Of a DNA stretch of 64,000 nucleotides, positions 1 through 9,220 are shown piece after piece. Location: NCBI RefSeq assembly GCF_900111555.1, contig NZ_FOHZ01000005.1, positions 1 to 64,000 on the forward strand, written 5' to 3'. The stretch comes from Marinobacter segnicrescens. Its GTDB lineage: Bacteria; Pseudomonadota; Gammaproteobacteria; Pseudomonadales; Oleiphilaceae. The position numbers and the translations under genes are program-made. Within the stretch, counting starts at the first letter, position 1. Each line of letters opens with the position of its first letter. The notes beneath the pieces are model-generated. The model worked only from the letters and a program-made list of their open reading frames with translations. It had not been told where the DNA came from and ran no database searches.

Positions 1-224
1 TGGAGAAAGCAACGAAAGCCGCCACACCTGAGCGGATGATCCGTCGCATGGCTGCCGTTGAGCCGACCTTCGCCACACTCAAAAGGCTGCTGAATAAAGG
101 GCGATTTACCTGCTGGGGTCTGAGTTCTGCCAGTAGTGAATACAGTCTGGGGGTTCTGAGTTACAACCTGATGCGGGCGATCAACGTGCTGGGCGTGAAG
201 GGCATGCTGGCAAGGCTGACTTGA
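1..224 (+). CDS. Transposase, C-terminal end (cut by window edge)
   Basis: The reading frame is open from the left edge (first complete codon at 3) to a TGA at 222-224, so only about 73 C-terminal residues are visible. The segment AAVEPTFATLKRLL followed by GVLSYNLMRAINVLG has the pattern of the last part of the DDE domain of IS4/IS5/IS1182-type transposases (VE.PFG.LK ... LAYNL.R.INILG). The DDE residues other than the final glutamate region lie outside the window, so intactness cannot be judged. No terminal inverted repeat could be defined downstream. Family is inferred from pattern only. Confidence 0.7.
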   Translation, partial: EKATKAATPERMIRRMAAVEPTFATLKRLLNKGRFTCWGLSSASSEYSLGVLSYNLMRAINVLGVKGMLARLT

Positions 225-270
225 GGCACTTACGCCTCTCTATCGCATGGAAATATATGCTGATTGAAAG

Positions 271-304
271 CAAAAATGCCCCGGACGATGTCCGAGGCAT
301 TTTG
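271..304. terminator. Bidirectional hairpin terminator
   Basis: The arms AAAATGCCCCGGA and TCCGAGGCATTTT pair around a short loop (one bulge), with A-run and T-run on the outer sides. It can end the transposase transcript on the plus strand and the OmpA-lipoprotein transcript on the minus strand. Confidence 0.7.
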
Positions 305-411
305 TGGGCCTGCTCAGAAGCTATGTAAATCGAGTTTTTACACAGCCTCCTGTGGCACCCCTTTTTAATGGCGAGCAGTAAAAGCCCGCCAAACTGCGCT
401 TTCGCTAACGC

Positions 412-1071
412 TTACTGCTGCATCGGCACCAGTGTCAGCTCTACGCGGCGGTTCTGCTCGCGGCCGGCCGGCGTGTCGTTGCTCGCGACCGGGTAACGCT
501 CGCCGTAGCCGGTCGCACGGGTACGGGCCGGGGCGATGCCCTGATTCAGCAGGAAGTCACGGACCGAGCTGGCACGACGCTCGGACAGCAGCTGGTTGTA
601 GCTGTCGGAGCCGGTGCTGTCGGTATGGCCGTCGATCTGGATGATCGTCTTGTCAAATTCCTTCAGTACCAGGCCAACCGACTCCAGTACGCCGGTGAAT
701 GAGGAACGAATAGTAGCCTGGTCTGTATCGAACGTGATGTTGCCCGGCATAACCAGCTCAATCTGATCGCCATTACGAACAACCCGGACGCCGGTACCTT
801 CCAGTTTCTGTCGCAGCTGGGCTTCCTGGCGGTCCATGTAGTAACCGATACCGCCACCAACGGCGGCACCGCCGGCCGCGCCAATAAGGGCGCCCTTGCC
901 GCGATCACTGCTGCTGGACGTCGCCGCCCCTACAGCTGCACCACCGATAGCACCAATGATGCTACCCTTGGTCGCGCTGGAAACTTTCTCTTCGCCGGTG
1001 TACGGGTCATAGGTCATACAGCCGGACAGGCCGAATGCAGCCACGGAAAATGCGATCAGAGTCTTTTTCAC
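412..1071 (-). CDS. OmpA-family outer-membrane lipoprotein (YiaD-like)
   Basis: 219 aa. The start is a GTG preceded by AGGAGA. A lipoprotein signal ends in LSGC, making Cys18 the probable lipidated residue. Residues about 35-85 are rich in Gly/Ala (GSIIGAIGGAAVGAA and a similar second copy), a glycine-zipper pattern. The C-terminal part is an OmpA/MotB peptidoglycan-binding domain with NITFDTDQATI, IQIDGHTDSTG and RRASSVRDFL followed by NRRVEL. It probably anchors the outer membrane to peptidoglycan. It starts 2 bp after the stop of the upstream hydrolase gene, so the two are likely co-transcribed. Confidence 0.85.
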   Translation of the reverse strand: MKKTLIAFSVAAFGLSGCMTYDPYTGEEKVSSATKGSIIGAIGGAAVGAATSSSSDRGKGALIGAAGGAAVGGGIGYYMDRQEAQLRQKLEGTGVRVVRNGDQIELVMPGNITFDTDQATIRSSFTGVLESVGLVLKEFDKTIIQIDGHTDSTGSDSYNQLLSERRASSVRDFLLNQGIAPARTRATGYGERYPVASNDTPAGREQNRRVELTLVPMQQ

Positions 1072-1073
1072 GG

Positions 1074-2120
1074 TCAGGTCTCCTGTTTTGTTAACCGTTT
1101 TTTGTGCGGGGCCGCCCTGTGCGCCTCCCAGGCGCGGTCAAAGGCATCAACGATGCCGTTGAACACGGCGGCCTGTAAATCCTGTGCTTCGTTCACCAGA
1201 TGATGACGACCGTCGCGGAGTTTGAGTTCCTCCACAGACGCAAATTTGTTCCTGATAATCCGCAGGTTATGCCGCCAGTCGACGGTACGGTCTTTTTCAC
1301 CCTGGATGACCGTGACCGGGAAATCTACTGGTCGGGCCGATTCAATGTGAGGCACCCATTGGCGCAAGGCACTGACCCAGTCCACATGGACTGCCCGGGC
1401 CTGCAGGGGGTCATGCTCGCGCAGGAATTTCAGGAAGCGCGCATTGGCACTGTTTTCGGAGAACGCCCGCTTCCAGCGCCTCAGAAATGGCCGGGCCACT
1501 GTATGCAATGCCCGCGCACCCAGCCAGCCAAACGGACGTACCAGTGGTGCCAGGAGAACAACGGCAGTGAACGCCGACGTTTCCCGGTTATGGTGGTTGG
1601 ATAGCAGATAATCGATGAGTATGCCACCACCGGTACTCTGCCCGACCGCGTACCAGGGCTTGGTGGCATGCCTGCGAACCTGCGCCAGCAGGTCACTCAG
1701 CACCGCCTGGTATTCCATGAAACTGCCGATGGCCGCAGGTGTGCCACTGGACAGGCCATGACCGGGCTGATCCCAGGCGAGCACGTCGTAACCGGCGCCC
1801 AGGCAACGCTCAATCAGCTGGCTGTACAACCCCACATGGTCGAAATAGCCATGGAGGATAAAGACGGTGCCCTTGGTACCCTCACCTGCCGGCTGACGAT
1901 AGAAGTGCACTGCCACTGAATGGCCCCCGGCTTCCACCAGTCCTGGCGTGTAACGCACTTCCGGGTACTCCACCCAAAGATCCAGTCCGTAGAAGCGACA
2001 GTAGGCCTTCATGTCTTCACCCAGACTATGGGCATCATCGGGTGCGAAGGCCGGCAAGGCCTCCCGGACCACATCACTTTCCCACTCCGGAACGCCGATC
2101 TTGTCGCTTTTCCAGTACAC
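1074..2120 (-). CDS. Alpha/beta hydrolase, serine aminopeptidase/monoacylglycerol lipase type
   Basis: 348 aa from a GTG start. The core shows the oxyanion stretch FILHGYFDHVG, the motif DQPGHGLSSG and the nucleophile elbow GQSTGGG with Ser162. A late Asp (GEKDRTVDW) and His (RDGRHHLVNE) complete a plausible catalytic triad. This order is typical of the Hydrolase_4 family (lysophospholipases and monoglyceride lipases). There is no signal peptide, so it is probably cytoplasmic. The substrate is not predictable. The gene precedes the OmpA-type lipoprotein by 2 bp. The start codon has only a weak ribosome binding site. Confidence 0.8.
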   Translation of the reverse strand: MYWKSDKIGVPEWESDVVREALPAFAPDDAHSLGEDMKAYCRFYGLDLWVEYPEVRYTPGLVEAGGHSVAVHFYRQPAGEGTKGTVFILHGYFDHVGLYSQLIERCLGAGYDVLAWDQPGHGLSSGTPAAIGSFMEYQAVLSDLLAQVRRHATKPWYAVGQSTGGGILIDYLLSNHHNRETSAFTAVVLLAPLVRPFGWLGARALHTVARPFLRRWKRAFSENSANARFLKFLREHDPLQARAVHVDWVSALRQWVPHIESARPVDFPVTVIQGEKDRTVDWRHNLRIIRNKFASVEELKLRDGRHHLVNEAQDLQAAVFNGIVDAFDRAWEAHRAAPHKKRLTKQET

Positions 2121-2260
2121 AGTAGGTCTATGCGCCTGTTGTCAGATGTCTTCTGGGGCCCGAACGGCCGTCTTACGGTATCGGCAGAATAACATACTCG
2201 GCTCGGTGGCCGGCCTTTGTTACGGAATTTACGGGTTTTTTACGTGACCGGGTGCCAATT

Positions 2261-2530
2261 TTACAGCTCCAGCCCCCGATGCCCCGAGATCAGTTCGTCC
2301 TTGTATCGACGGGGCCAGCGCTTGACATACCATTCGAGCCTGAGGGCACGGGAGCGGTTGCCCACCGCCTGGCTGAACACCAGCTCCAGCGGTCCCCGCC
2401 CACGCAGACTCCGTGCACAGCGTGGTCCCCCGCTACAGTGCTCGGTAAAGCGGCGATTTACGTCTGTGGTCACGCCGGTGTAGAGCGTATTGCCGGCTGT
2501 GCGGATGATGTACAGGTGCCAGTCAGCCAT
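2261..2530 (-). CDS. GIY-YIG domain protein (UPF0213/YhbQ-like)
   Basis: 89 aa, the usual length of stand-alone GIY-YIG proteins. The signature appears as LYIIRTAGNTLYTGVTTDVNR with a following RFTEH. The first motif is LYI rather than GIY, as is common in this group, and the arginine and glutamate of the nuclease fold are present. These proteins are thought to be nucleases or DNA-repair accessory factors, but their role is poorly defined. The ATG, behind GGAG, overlaps the end of the DMT transporter gene by 8 bp, so translation is probably coupled. Confidence 0.8.
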   Translation of the reverse strand: MADWHLYIIRTAGNTLYTGVTTDVNRRFTEHCSGGPRCARSLRGRGPLELVFSQAVGNRSRALRLEWYVKRWPRRYKDELISGHRGLEL

Positions 2531-3428
2531 GGGCCGGCTCCGTAGCGCCTCTGCGAGCGCCCAGCTGCTGAAACCAGAGCCCGGCCACGATCAACACCAG
2601 CCCGGCCCAGGTGGACGCCAGTATGACCTCTCCAACGATGAAGTAGATAAATACCAGCGACAGGAAAGGCGAGATAAAGATCAGGTTGCTGACGCGGGCA
2701 GTATTGGTAGCCAGCTTCATGGCCCGGGACCAGAGCACGAACGCCAACCCCATCTCGAACAACCCCACGTACAGGCTGCCGATAAACCCACCACTGGCAA
2801 GCGGCGGCAGGCCATCCTGCCACCAGGTCAGTGCCACGATGAACGGCAGTCCGAACAGGAAGTTCAGAAACAGGCCGGTGAGCGGATCCCGCCGGTCGCG
2901 GGTCGCCAGGATCCAGTAGCTCGCCCAGACCAGGGTGCTGCCGATGGCCAGGGTTACCCCGAGCGGATCCGAGAAAGCGAGGTCAGCAAGGTTACCCCTG
3001 GTAGCAATCACTACGACTCCGGAATAACACACCAGGCCGGCCAGTATGTCGGTACCTTTCAACCGGTGCCCCAGGAACGGTACGGACAGATAGGCCAGCA
3101 CCAGCGCCCAGGTGTAATTGATCGGCTGGGCTTCCTGGGCGGGCAAGCGATCAAAGGCACCGAACAGGAGCAGGTAATAGATGCACGGGTTGATTAACCC
3201 CAGTCCCAGCGACTGCACATACTGCCTGGCTGGCAACCGGAATGCAGCACGCAGTTGGCCCTGGCCGGCGAGCAGCACCGCGAGCACACCCACAGATGCC
3301 AGGCATGCGATCAACAGCATCTGCAACGGTGTGTAATAATCCAGGGTCAGCTTGAACGCGGTGGCCACCGTCGACCACAACAATACCGCCCCAAGCCCGG
3401 ACCACATGGCCAGCCGCTGGTCTTTCAT
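2523..3428 (-). CDS. DMT-superfamily transporter (EamA, two 5-TM repeats)
   Basis: 301 aa from the chosen ATG, which overlaps the stop of the response-regulator gene as ATGA; an upstream in-frame start would add 9 residues but ignores this overlap. About ten hydrophobic helices are visible in two halves, each with the EamA pattern (for example [19 protein letters not shown] near the N terminus and [13 protein letters not shown] in the second half). Such proteins export or import small metabolites across the inner membrane; the substrate is unknown. It is the third gene of a coupled kinase-regulator-transporter-nuclease unit. Confidence 0.85.
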   Translation of the reverse strand: MKDQRLAMWSGLGAVLLWSTVATAFKLTLDYYTPLQMLLIACLASVGVLAVLLAGQGQLRAAFRLPARQYVQSLGLGLINPCIYYLLLFGAFDRLPAQEAQPINYTWALVLAYLSVPFLGHRLKGTDILAGLVCYSGVVVIATRGNLADLAFSDPLGVTLAIGSTLVWASYWILATRDRRDPLTGLFLNFLFGLPFIVALTWWQDGLPPLASGGFIGSLYVGLFEMGLAFVLWSRAMKLATNTARVSNLIFISPFLSLVFIYFIVGEVILASTWAGLVLIVAGLWFQQLGARRGATEPAHG

Positions 3429-4816
3429 CCTGCTTCGTCCTGCTGTTCCAGCCATCGGTACAGCGTCCGTCGATTGATCCCGAGTATCTGGGCGGCTCGC
3501 CGCTTGTTTCCATCCACCCGGTCCATCACCTGGCGGACGTATTGTTGTTGTAGCGTTTCGAGGGTTGGCCAGCTGGCCGTAGGCTCTTCCTGTATCCCAC
3601 CGGCCACTCCGGGCCAGCCCTGGCCCGGGAGACTGGCCTGGCGCTTGCGAATGCGGGCCGGCAGGTGTTCCGGCTGCACCACTTCACCATCACAGAACGT
3701 CACCGCCCGCTCCATGGCGCTGGCCAGCTCCCGAACGTTACCGGGAAACGGATAGTCCGCGAGGGTCTTGAGGGTCGCCTCCCCGAGACGCATGAATCCG
3801 CGCCGATGCCGGTCTGCCGACTGTCGCAGGAAATGCATGGCCAGCAGTTCGACATCATCGCCGCGCTCACGCAAGGGCGGCACCGTCAGCATCAGCGTCT
3901 CCAGCCGGTAATACAGGTCCTCACGGAACTCTCCCTGACGCACTGCCTGCATCAGGTCTACATGGGTAGCCGCTACGATGCGGACATCCACCGGCTCTTC
4001 CCGCTCTGCCCCCACCGGCTTGACCTGGCCTTCCTGGAGAACCCGCAGCAACTTCGCCTGCAAGGCCAATGGCATCTCTCCGATCTCATCGAGCAGCAGG
4101 GTGCCACCACTGGCCTCGGCAAACAGGCCCTTGCGCGCCTGGCGGGCGCCGGTGAACGCGCCCGCCTCATGGCCGAAGAACTCACTTTCCATCAGTTCAG
4201 GCGGAATACCGGCACAATTCACCGGAATGAAAGGGCCGTCCCTACGCTCACTTTCCCGATGGATCGCCCGGGCGACGAGCTCCTTGCCAGTACCGCTCTC
4301 ACCGTTGATCAGCACGGAGGCCTCGCTACGCGCAACCTGGCGAATTTCCCGGCGCAGCCGGTCCATGGCGGCACTTTCACCCACCAGGCCCAGGTTCGCG
4401 GGTGCGCCGGACGCTGACCGGTAGCGAGCCAGCTCATGACTCAGGGCCGCGTGGGCCAGCAACCGTCGCACCTTCAGACGCAGATGCTCGGTGGACAAGG
4501 GCTTGGTCAGGAAATCGTCGGCACCTGCCTGCAAAGCATCTACGGCCTGGTCCACGGTGCCAAAGGCGGTGATGATAACAAAGGGCACTACCCGGCCTTC
4601 CGCCTGCAGCTTGCGCAGAACATCCAGGCCATCGCCGTCGGGCAGGCGCAGATCGGAGATGACCAGGTCCGGAGCCTCCACCAGCGCCATCGCAGCACCC
4701 TCTGCACTGTTGGCTGCCACGAGCATGCGGTACCCGTCCAGGGCCAGCTCTTCCTGCAGCAACGTACGCAGACTGGCGTCATCTTCGATCAGCAGCAGGG
4801 TTTCCGATGCTTTCAT
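3425..4816 (-). CDS. Sigma-54-dependent response regulator (NtrC family)
   Basis: 463 aa. An N-terminal receiver has the acidic pair Asp12/Asp13, phospho-acceptor Asp55 ([10 protein letters not shown]) and the conserved KP. A central AAA+ domain carries Walker A GESGTGKE and the sigma-54 contact loop GAFTGA, plus [11 protein letters not shown]-terminal Fis-type helix-turn-helix ends in [17 protein letters not shown]. It should activate RNA polymerase holding sigma-54 when phosphorylated by the kinase encoded just upstream, whose stop codon it overlaps (ATGA). A sigma-54-like promoter and a palindrome lie in the divergent gap at 6310-6534 and are the obvious candidate targets. Confidence 0.93.
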   Translation of the reverse strand: MKASETLLLIEDDASLRTLLQEELALDGYRMLVAANSAEGAAMALVEAPDLVISDLRLPDGDGLDVLRKLQAEGRVVPFVIITAFGTVDQAVDALQAGADDFLTKPLSTEHLRLKVRRLLAHAALSHELARYRSASGAPANLGLVGESAAMDRLRREIRQVARSEASVLINGESGTGKELVARAIHRESERRDGPFIPVNCAGIPPELMESEFFGHEAGAFTGARQARKGLFAEASGGTLLLDEIGEMPLALQAKLLRVLQEGQVKPVGAEREEPVDVRIVAATHVDLMQAVRQGEFREDLYYRLETLMLTVPPLRERGDDVELLAMHFLRQSADRHRRGFMRLGEATLKTLADYPFPGNVRELASAMERAVTFCDGEVVQPEHLPARIRKRQASLPGQGWPGVAGGIQEEPTASWPTLETLQQQYVRQVMDRVDGNKRRAAQILGINRRTLYRWLEQQDEAG

Positions 4817-6309
4817 GGAGCTACCTCAGAGGTTGGTGACGGCGGCGTAGCGGCGGGCCAGGACAGGGTCATGCGACAGCCTCCCGGTTCGCTGTCTGCA
4901 ACAACAAGGCGGCCCTGGTGTTCCTTGACAACACTCTTCACCATGGCCAGGCCCAGGCCCGTGCCCTCACCGGCAGGGCGTGTACTGTAGAAGGGCTCAA
5001 AAATACGCTCCCGAAGCGCCCCGGAAATTCCCGGACCATCGTCATCGACCTGAACATCCCAATACTCACCAGCCCTGGTAACTGCCACCACCACCTGGCC
5101 GCGTGCGGCCTCACAGGCATTGCGGATCACATTCAGGCAGGCCAGTTCCAGCCGGGTTGGCTCGGCATTGACCCAAACGTCACCCTCCGGCAGATTCAGG
5201 GTTACCGGGACGTTTCCGGCGCGAGGATCCTCCCGCAGGCCAGTCACCAGTTCCCGCAGCATGGACGCCAGGTCGACCGGCCGGCGTGCATCCGGCACAT
5301 GCCGGAAACAGTCCAGCAACTGTTCGATAATCCGCGTCATTCGCTGCACCTGGTGGTTGATGTCATCCAGGTGTCGCTGACTGTCTGGCCCCAGCCCCTG
5401 CCGGGCGAGGATGGATGCACGACCCTGGATGACGTTCAGGGGCGCGCCCAGCTCGTGGGCGACGCCACCGGCAACACGGCCGATCATGGCAACTTTTTCC
5501 TGGTACTCCAGCTGCTCACCGAGTTCTCGTTCCCGGGCGACCCGTTCACGGATTTCCTCCTCCGCCCTGGCCATGCGATCACCGAGGTCCCGAAGTCCTT
5601 CATGGAGCTGCCGGATTTCACGGGGGCCAGATGCACGTGAGTAGATCGGCCAGTTGCCGGGCCCCATCCCCTGCATGGCAGCCACCAGCCGGCTGACGTA
5701 ACGGCCCACTGCGCCATAGTGCCCCAACACCACTACCAGGCTGACCACGACCAGCACCGCACACCACAGCGCCACCGCCCAGACCCTTGCCGACGCTACC
5801 AGCCGGTGAAAGTCGCTGCGTTTGCGGGTGACCTGCAAAAGGCCGTTGATACGGCCGTTTTCGGCAATCAGCGGGGTAAACTGGGAGAACACCGACACTC
5901 CGTCCACCCGGCGAAACGTGCCACCCCGCTCACCACTCTGGATAACCTGGTTGGCACTGCGACTGGAACGGATGCTGGTATCTGCCACACCGAGACTGGC
6001 AACCTGCAACCCGTCTGCATCGAACACTGAGGCACCGTACACACGCCCGATCCGGAAAATGGATTTGAGGGTGTCGTCCAGGACGATATCGTTGCCATCT
6101 TCCATGGCCCTGGCCAGCGGCCCGCTGGCAGCCCGGGCGACCAGCTCAAGGTCTTCCCGCAAACGTTCGTCAAGGTTATCTTCGATGGCACTGACGGCAA
6201 AAAAGATACCCGCCCCGACCACCAGCATCAGGGGGACCACGATACTCAGCAGCAGGGTCAGCCTTACCGTGTGAAATACCTCGCGGGCGCTGCCCGGAAG
6301 TCGCCCCAT
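4813..6309 (-). CDS. Sensor histidine kinase paired with the NtrC-type regulator
   Basis: 498 aa. Two membrane segments (about residues 17-40 and 178-200) enclose a periplasmic domain of about 135 residues. A HAMP-like linker and a coiled coil rich in Glu/Arg follow. The phospho-acceptor box is [12 protein letters not shown] with His285; the ATPase domain shows [16 protein letters not shown] and [13 protein letters not shown]. The kinase senses an unidentified extracytoplasmic signal and should phosphorylate Asp55 of the regulator whose ATG overlaps its stop. The 225-bp gap upstream separates it from a divergent gene for a small exported protein. Confidence 0.92.
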   Translation of the reverse strand: MGRLPGSAREVFHTVRLTLLLSIVVPLMLVVGAGIFFAVSAIEDNLDERLREDLELVARAASGPLARAMEDGNDIVLDDTLKSIFRIGRVYGASVFDADGLQVASLGVADTSIRSSRSANQVIQSGERGGTFRRVDGVSVFSQFTPLIAENGRINGLLQVTRKRSDFHRLVASARVWAVALWCAVLVVVSLVVVLGHYGAVGRYVSRLVAAMQGMGPGNWPIYSRASGPREIRQLHEGLRDLGDRMARAEEEIRERVARERELGEQLEYQEKVAMIGRVAGGVAHELGAPLNVIQGRASILARQGLGPDSQRHLDDINHQVQRMTRIIEQLLDCFRHVPDARRPVDLASMLRELVTGLREDPRAGNVPVTLNLPEGDVWVNAEPTRLELACLNVIRNACEAARGQVVVAVTRAGEYWDVQVDDDGPGISGALRERIFEPFYSTRPAGEGTGLGLAMVKSVVKEHQGRLVVADSEPGGCRMTLSWPAATPPSPTSEVAP

Positions 6310-6345
6310 GGAATGAACTCCCTATGCGCAAATGCCACAAAAGGA

Positions 6346-6359
6346 TGTCACATGTGGCA
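6346..6359. promoter_or_regulatory. Palindrome, candidate enhancer site for the NtrC-type regulator
   Basis: TGTCACATGTGGCA is a 14-bp palindrome with one mismatched pair. A third half-site TGCCACA lies at 6333-6339. The group is about 90 bp upstream of the sigma-54-like element at 6447 and just upstream of the kinase start at 6309. That is a usual distance for an upstream activating site of an NtrC-family activator. Assignment to this regulator is inference. Confidence 0.4.
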
Positions 6360-6446
6360 ATATGCCTCAATCCGGATTAAGCGACTGTCATCATAGGAAG
6401 CACCCAGGTAATTGATTTTAAAACGATATAAACGAGAATGACGATC

Positions 6447-6462
6447 TGGCACAGGAATTGAC
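6447..6462 (+). promoter_or_regulatory. Sigma-54-like (-24/-12) promoter element
   Basis: TGGCAC, five bases, then TTGAC. The -24 block matches the sigma-54 consensus exactly and the spacing is correct, but the -12 GC doublet reads GA, so the match is imperfect. It would direct transcription of the small exported protein that starts at 6535. Confidence 0.4.
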
Positions 6463-6534
6463 TGGTCACTGGCCCAGCAAACAAAGATGTTCCCAAACGG
6501 GCTAACCCCCACTCAATGACCAAGGAGATTGACC

Positions 6535-6930
6535 ATGAAAAAGCTTCTCACATCTGCAACCGTATCCATCGCCCTCCTTGCCGGCGCGCCAGCGGTCTAC
6601 GCCCAGACCCAGAGCCAGCCGACGGAAACCGACCAGAGCACCTACACTAACCCGGCCGCGTCCGGCGAAGCTGAAACCGACTTTGACGACGCCGAGCTGC
6701 GCAAGTTTGTGGAAGCACAGAGCGGCATCAACGACATCCGTGATGAATACATGGCAAAGATCGAAGACGCCGGCTCCCAGGAAGAAGCCCAGGAGCTGCA
6801 GATCGAAGCCAATGACGAAATGGTCTCTGTGATCGAGGACGCCGGCCTCGATATCCCCACCTACAACGCTATCGCTACCGCATACAACAGCGAGCCCAGC
6901 GTTCGTAACCGGGTCGACGCACTGATGTAA
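6535..6930 (+). CDS. Small exported DUF4168-like protein
   Basis: 131 aa. I chose the ATG at 6535, behind AAGGAG, over an in-frame TTG two codons earlier. A Sec signal peptide (MKKLLTSATVSIALLAG, cleavage after VYA) precedes an acidic, helical mature protein of about 108 residues. The end, IPTYNAIATAYNSEP followed by RNRVDALM, matches the pattern of DUF4168 proteins (YN.I..A....P.L...V). These are small periplasmic or surface proteins of unknown function. It is divergent from the two-component system and preceded by the sigma-54-like element. Confidence 0.75.
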   Translation: MKKLLTSATVSIALLAGAPAVYAQTQSQPTETDQSTYTNPAASGEAETDFDDAELRKFVEAQSGINDIRDEYMAKIEDAGSQEEAQELQIEANDEMVSVIEDAGLDIPTYNAIATAYNSEPSVRNRVDALM

Positions 6931-6985
6931 CAAGGAAGCTGGCAAGCAACCCGATGCGCAAACGCAGAAGTTCCTGCCAGATTTT

Positions 6986-7011
6986 GCCCCGCCCCTGAGC
7001 GGGGCTTTTTT
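6986..7011 (+). terminator. Rho-independent terminator
   Basis: The stem GCCCCG / CGGGGC has an 8-base loop and is followed by six T residues. It ends the transcript of the small exported protein. Confidence 0.85.
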
Positions 7012-7111
7012 GCTCGAACAACGACGTTGTCTTTCGCGAGGATTTCCTCCGTACAGCCTCCTGGGATAACCTGTACTGCACGATCCGAGCCCCGACGGAG
7101 ATAACGATCCG

Positions 7112-8212
7112 ATGACAGCCGTACCCACCCGGTCACTGATGGTGATACTGGCCAGCAGCCTGTTCCTGGGTGCCTGCAGCGACAACGATGAAGTAATGAC
7201 TGGCTTGCTCCCGGGAGACCCGGAACCGGAGACCTGGCGGTTCGCACTGGAAGAAGTCGGTGGCAGCGTTCAGGACGCCTGGGCACAGGAGTTCCGTCGC
7301 CGGATACAGGAACTTTCCGACGGCCAGGTACAGGTGGAAATATATCCCTACGGTTCCATTGGAAACTCGCCCCACCTGACCGGCCTGGTGAGGGACGGCC
7401 GGGTTCACCTGGCCTTTGCATCACCCGGGCATGTAGCTGATAAAGTTCCCGAGGCCGGTGTGTTCCTGTTGCCTTACCTGTTTCCGGAAGATGACCAGGC
7501 CACGCGCACCATCCTGTCTGACCCGGAGCTGGGCTCCTTGCTGGAACAGGCCTGGGCGAGTGCCGGGTTACAGTTGATGTCACTGGTTCCGGAGGGCTGG
7601 ATAGCGTGGACCGCCAACCAGCCGCTACTTGAACCCGGGGACTTCTCCGGACTGCGCATGCGAACCATGACGGCTCCCATGCACAACGCTGTTTTTGAAG
7701 CCTGGGGGGCTGACCCTGTCGCCCTGCCCTACGGCGAAGTGCATGAAGCCTTGCAACTTGGCCAGGTAGATGGGCAGAGTAATCCGGCCTTTGCCATCGC
7801 CGAAATGCAATTCCAAGAGTTTCAGTCCCACATGACCCTGCCAGCAGCGACCCGCTTTGTCGCCAGCGTAGTCAGCAATCGCGAGTGGTATCAGGACCTC
7901 GACACCACTCATCGTGAGTGGCTCCATGGAGCAATTAAAGGCATGCCGGAGTTTATCGATGCGATTCAGCAGGAATACAACCAGCGCAGCCTTCAACAAC
8001 TCCGTGAATCCGGACGTATCCGCATTCATTCACTCAACGAGCAGCAGAGGACCGGCTTTCACGAGGCTACCGGACCCGCAGTCGACGCCTACCGGGCGCA
8101 GGCCGGGAAACGGGGGGCGCAAATCCTGGGGCGGATACAACGGCTAAGTGAAGCTGAGCGAAGTGCAGGGCAGGAAGAAGCCTCCGCACCAGACCCCGCA
8201 ATAAAACCATAA
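7112..8212 (+). CDS. TRAP-type (DctP family) solute-binding lipoprotein, solitary
   Basis: 366 aa. A lipoprotein signal ends in LGAC (Cys22). The body follows the DctP fold pattern: WRFALEEVGGSVQDAWAQEF, then a glycine-rich stretch, LPYLF, LRMRTMTAP with the arginine that usually binds the carboxylate ligand, and LPYGEVHEALQLGQVDGQSN. TRAP binding proteins normally work with DctQ and DctM membrane subunits; none are encoded nearby. It may therefore be an orphan transporter component or a sensory co-receptor, possibly for the neighbouring histidine kinase (inference). The tail from about residue 335 is polar and low-complexity. Confidence 0.85.
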   Translation: MTAVPTRSLMVILASSLFLGACSDNDEVMTGLLPGDPEPETWRFALEEVGGSVQDAWAQEFRRRIQELSDGQVQVEIYPYGSIGNSPHLTGLVRDGRVHLAFASPGHVADKVPEAGVFLLPYLFPEDDQATRTILSDPELGSLLEQAWASAGLQLMSLVPEGWIAWTANQPLLEPGDFSGLRMRTMTAPMHNAVFEAWGADPVALPYGEVHEALQLGQVDGQSNPAFAIAEMQFQEFQSHMTLPAATRFVASVVSNREWYQDLDTTHREWLHGAIKGMPEFIDAIQQEYNQRSLQQLRESGRIRIHSLNEQQRTGFHEATGPAVDAYRAQAGKRGAQILGRIQRLSEAERSAGQEEASAPDPAIKP

Positions 8213-8232
8213 GGCCCCGCGCTTTTTCGGCC

Positions 8233-9072
8233 TTACTCAGGAACCAGCCAGGTTTGCTTATGGTCGGCGTTCAGCCCCTGGTCTCCCGATACTTCGGCCA
8301 TCATGGCACCGAAGCGGTCACTGAAGCCCCAGGGCGGGTTGATTATCACCATACCTGAACCAGTCATGCCGCGTTCCGGTGGCTGCCTGAGTACCAGCTC
8401 ACTGTGCCAGGTCTTTCGAATACCCAGGCGCACAAGCTGCTCTGGAAGCACTCGGTGCTGTCCGCTGGTGAGCATGGGGTACCAGACCAGGAACACACCA
8501 TGGCGGCAACGGGTCCAGGCCTGCGCCAATGTCTTCGCTACCCGCTGATAGTCCTCCTTGATTTCATAGGACGGGTCGACCAGCACCAGCAAACGGGGCG
8601 CCTTGGGCGGCAGTGCACGCAGCAGCCCCTCCAGGCCATCCCCTGCCTGCACTGTCACCCGGTGCCCCCGTGCCCAATCCTGCAGTCGCGAGGACTCGCC
8701 GGAATGCAGCTCGAAAGCTGTCAGGGAATCCTGCTCCCGTTGCAGGCAGTCGAACCATGCCGGTGACCCGGGATACCGGGACAGTTGTCCTTCGCCCGGA
8801 TTCAGCCTTGCCAGTTCCGCCAGCATGGGTGACCAGTCCGATGACTGCAGCCGGTGGCGAAGTTTCCAGACCTGCTGGATGCCACTCTCCGCCTCACCAG
8901 TCTTTTTTGCCCGTTCACCGGCCAGGTCGTACATCGCGCTGCCCGCATGGGTGTCAAAGCCGGCGATTGCCGAAGGCTTGGCCTGCATCATGGCAAGCGT
9001 GAGGATCAGGGACGCATGCTTGTGAACATCGGCAAAGTTACCGGCGTGGAATTCATGGAGATAACTGAGCAT
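8233..9072 (-). CDS. rlmJ: 23S rRNA (adenine2030-N6)-methyltransferase
   Basis: 279 aa, the normal RlmJ length. I chose the ATG giving MLSYLHEFHAGNFADVHKH, the conserved N terminus of the family, which has GGAG 8 bases upstream; a longer in-frame extension adds 16 unrelated residues. The SAM-binding region includes YPGSPAWF, and the catalytic motif appears as VDPSYE in place of the usual DPPYE. It methylates A2030 of 23S rRNA. It stands alone between the TRAP lipoprotein and the divergent MFS gene. Confidence 0.92.
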   Translation of the reverse strand: MLSYLHEFHAGNFADVHKHASLILTLAMMQAKPSAIAGFDTHAGSAMYDLAGERAKKTGEAESGIQQVWKLRHRLQSSDWSPMLAELARLNPGEGQLSRYPGSPAWFDCLQREQDSLTAFELHSGESSRLQDWARGHRVTVQAGDGLEGLLRALPPKAPRLLVLVDPSYEIKEDYQRVAKTLAQAWTRCRHGVFLVWYPMLTSGQHRVLPEQLVRLGIRKTWHSELVLRQPPERGMTGSGMVIINPPWGFSDRFGAMMAEVSGDQGLNADHKQTWLVPE

Positions 9073-9220
9073 CGAGCGGGCTCCGGGGTTCAGACCATAC
9101 AGTCGGCCATTAGGCCCCACTCAGCCGCCGTCAGGCAAGTCCGGGGCCGATACGAATGCACTGCCGGGGCTGGTACCCTATGTAACCGCCACTGACACCC
9201 ACCAGCACGAGAGGTTGCCC

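Noticed and set aside
7040..7080. TGGGATAACCTGTACTGCA as a second sigma-54 promoter before the TRAP lipoprotein
   Set aside because: The distance between the GG and GC doublets is two bases too long.
8211..8234. AAGGCC / GGCCTT hairpin between the TRAP lipoprotein gene and rlmJ
   Set aside because: It is a six-base stem with a 12-base loop and no T-run, too weak to call a terminator.
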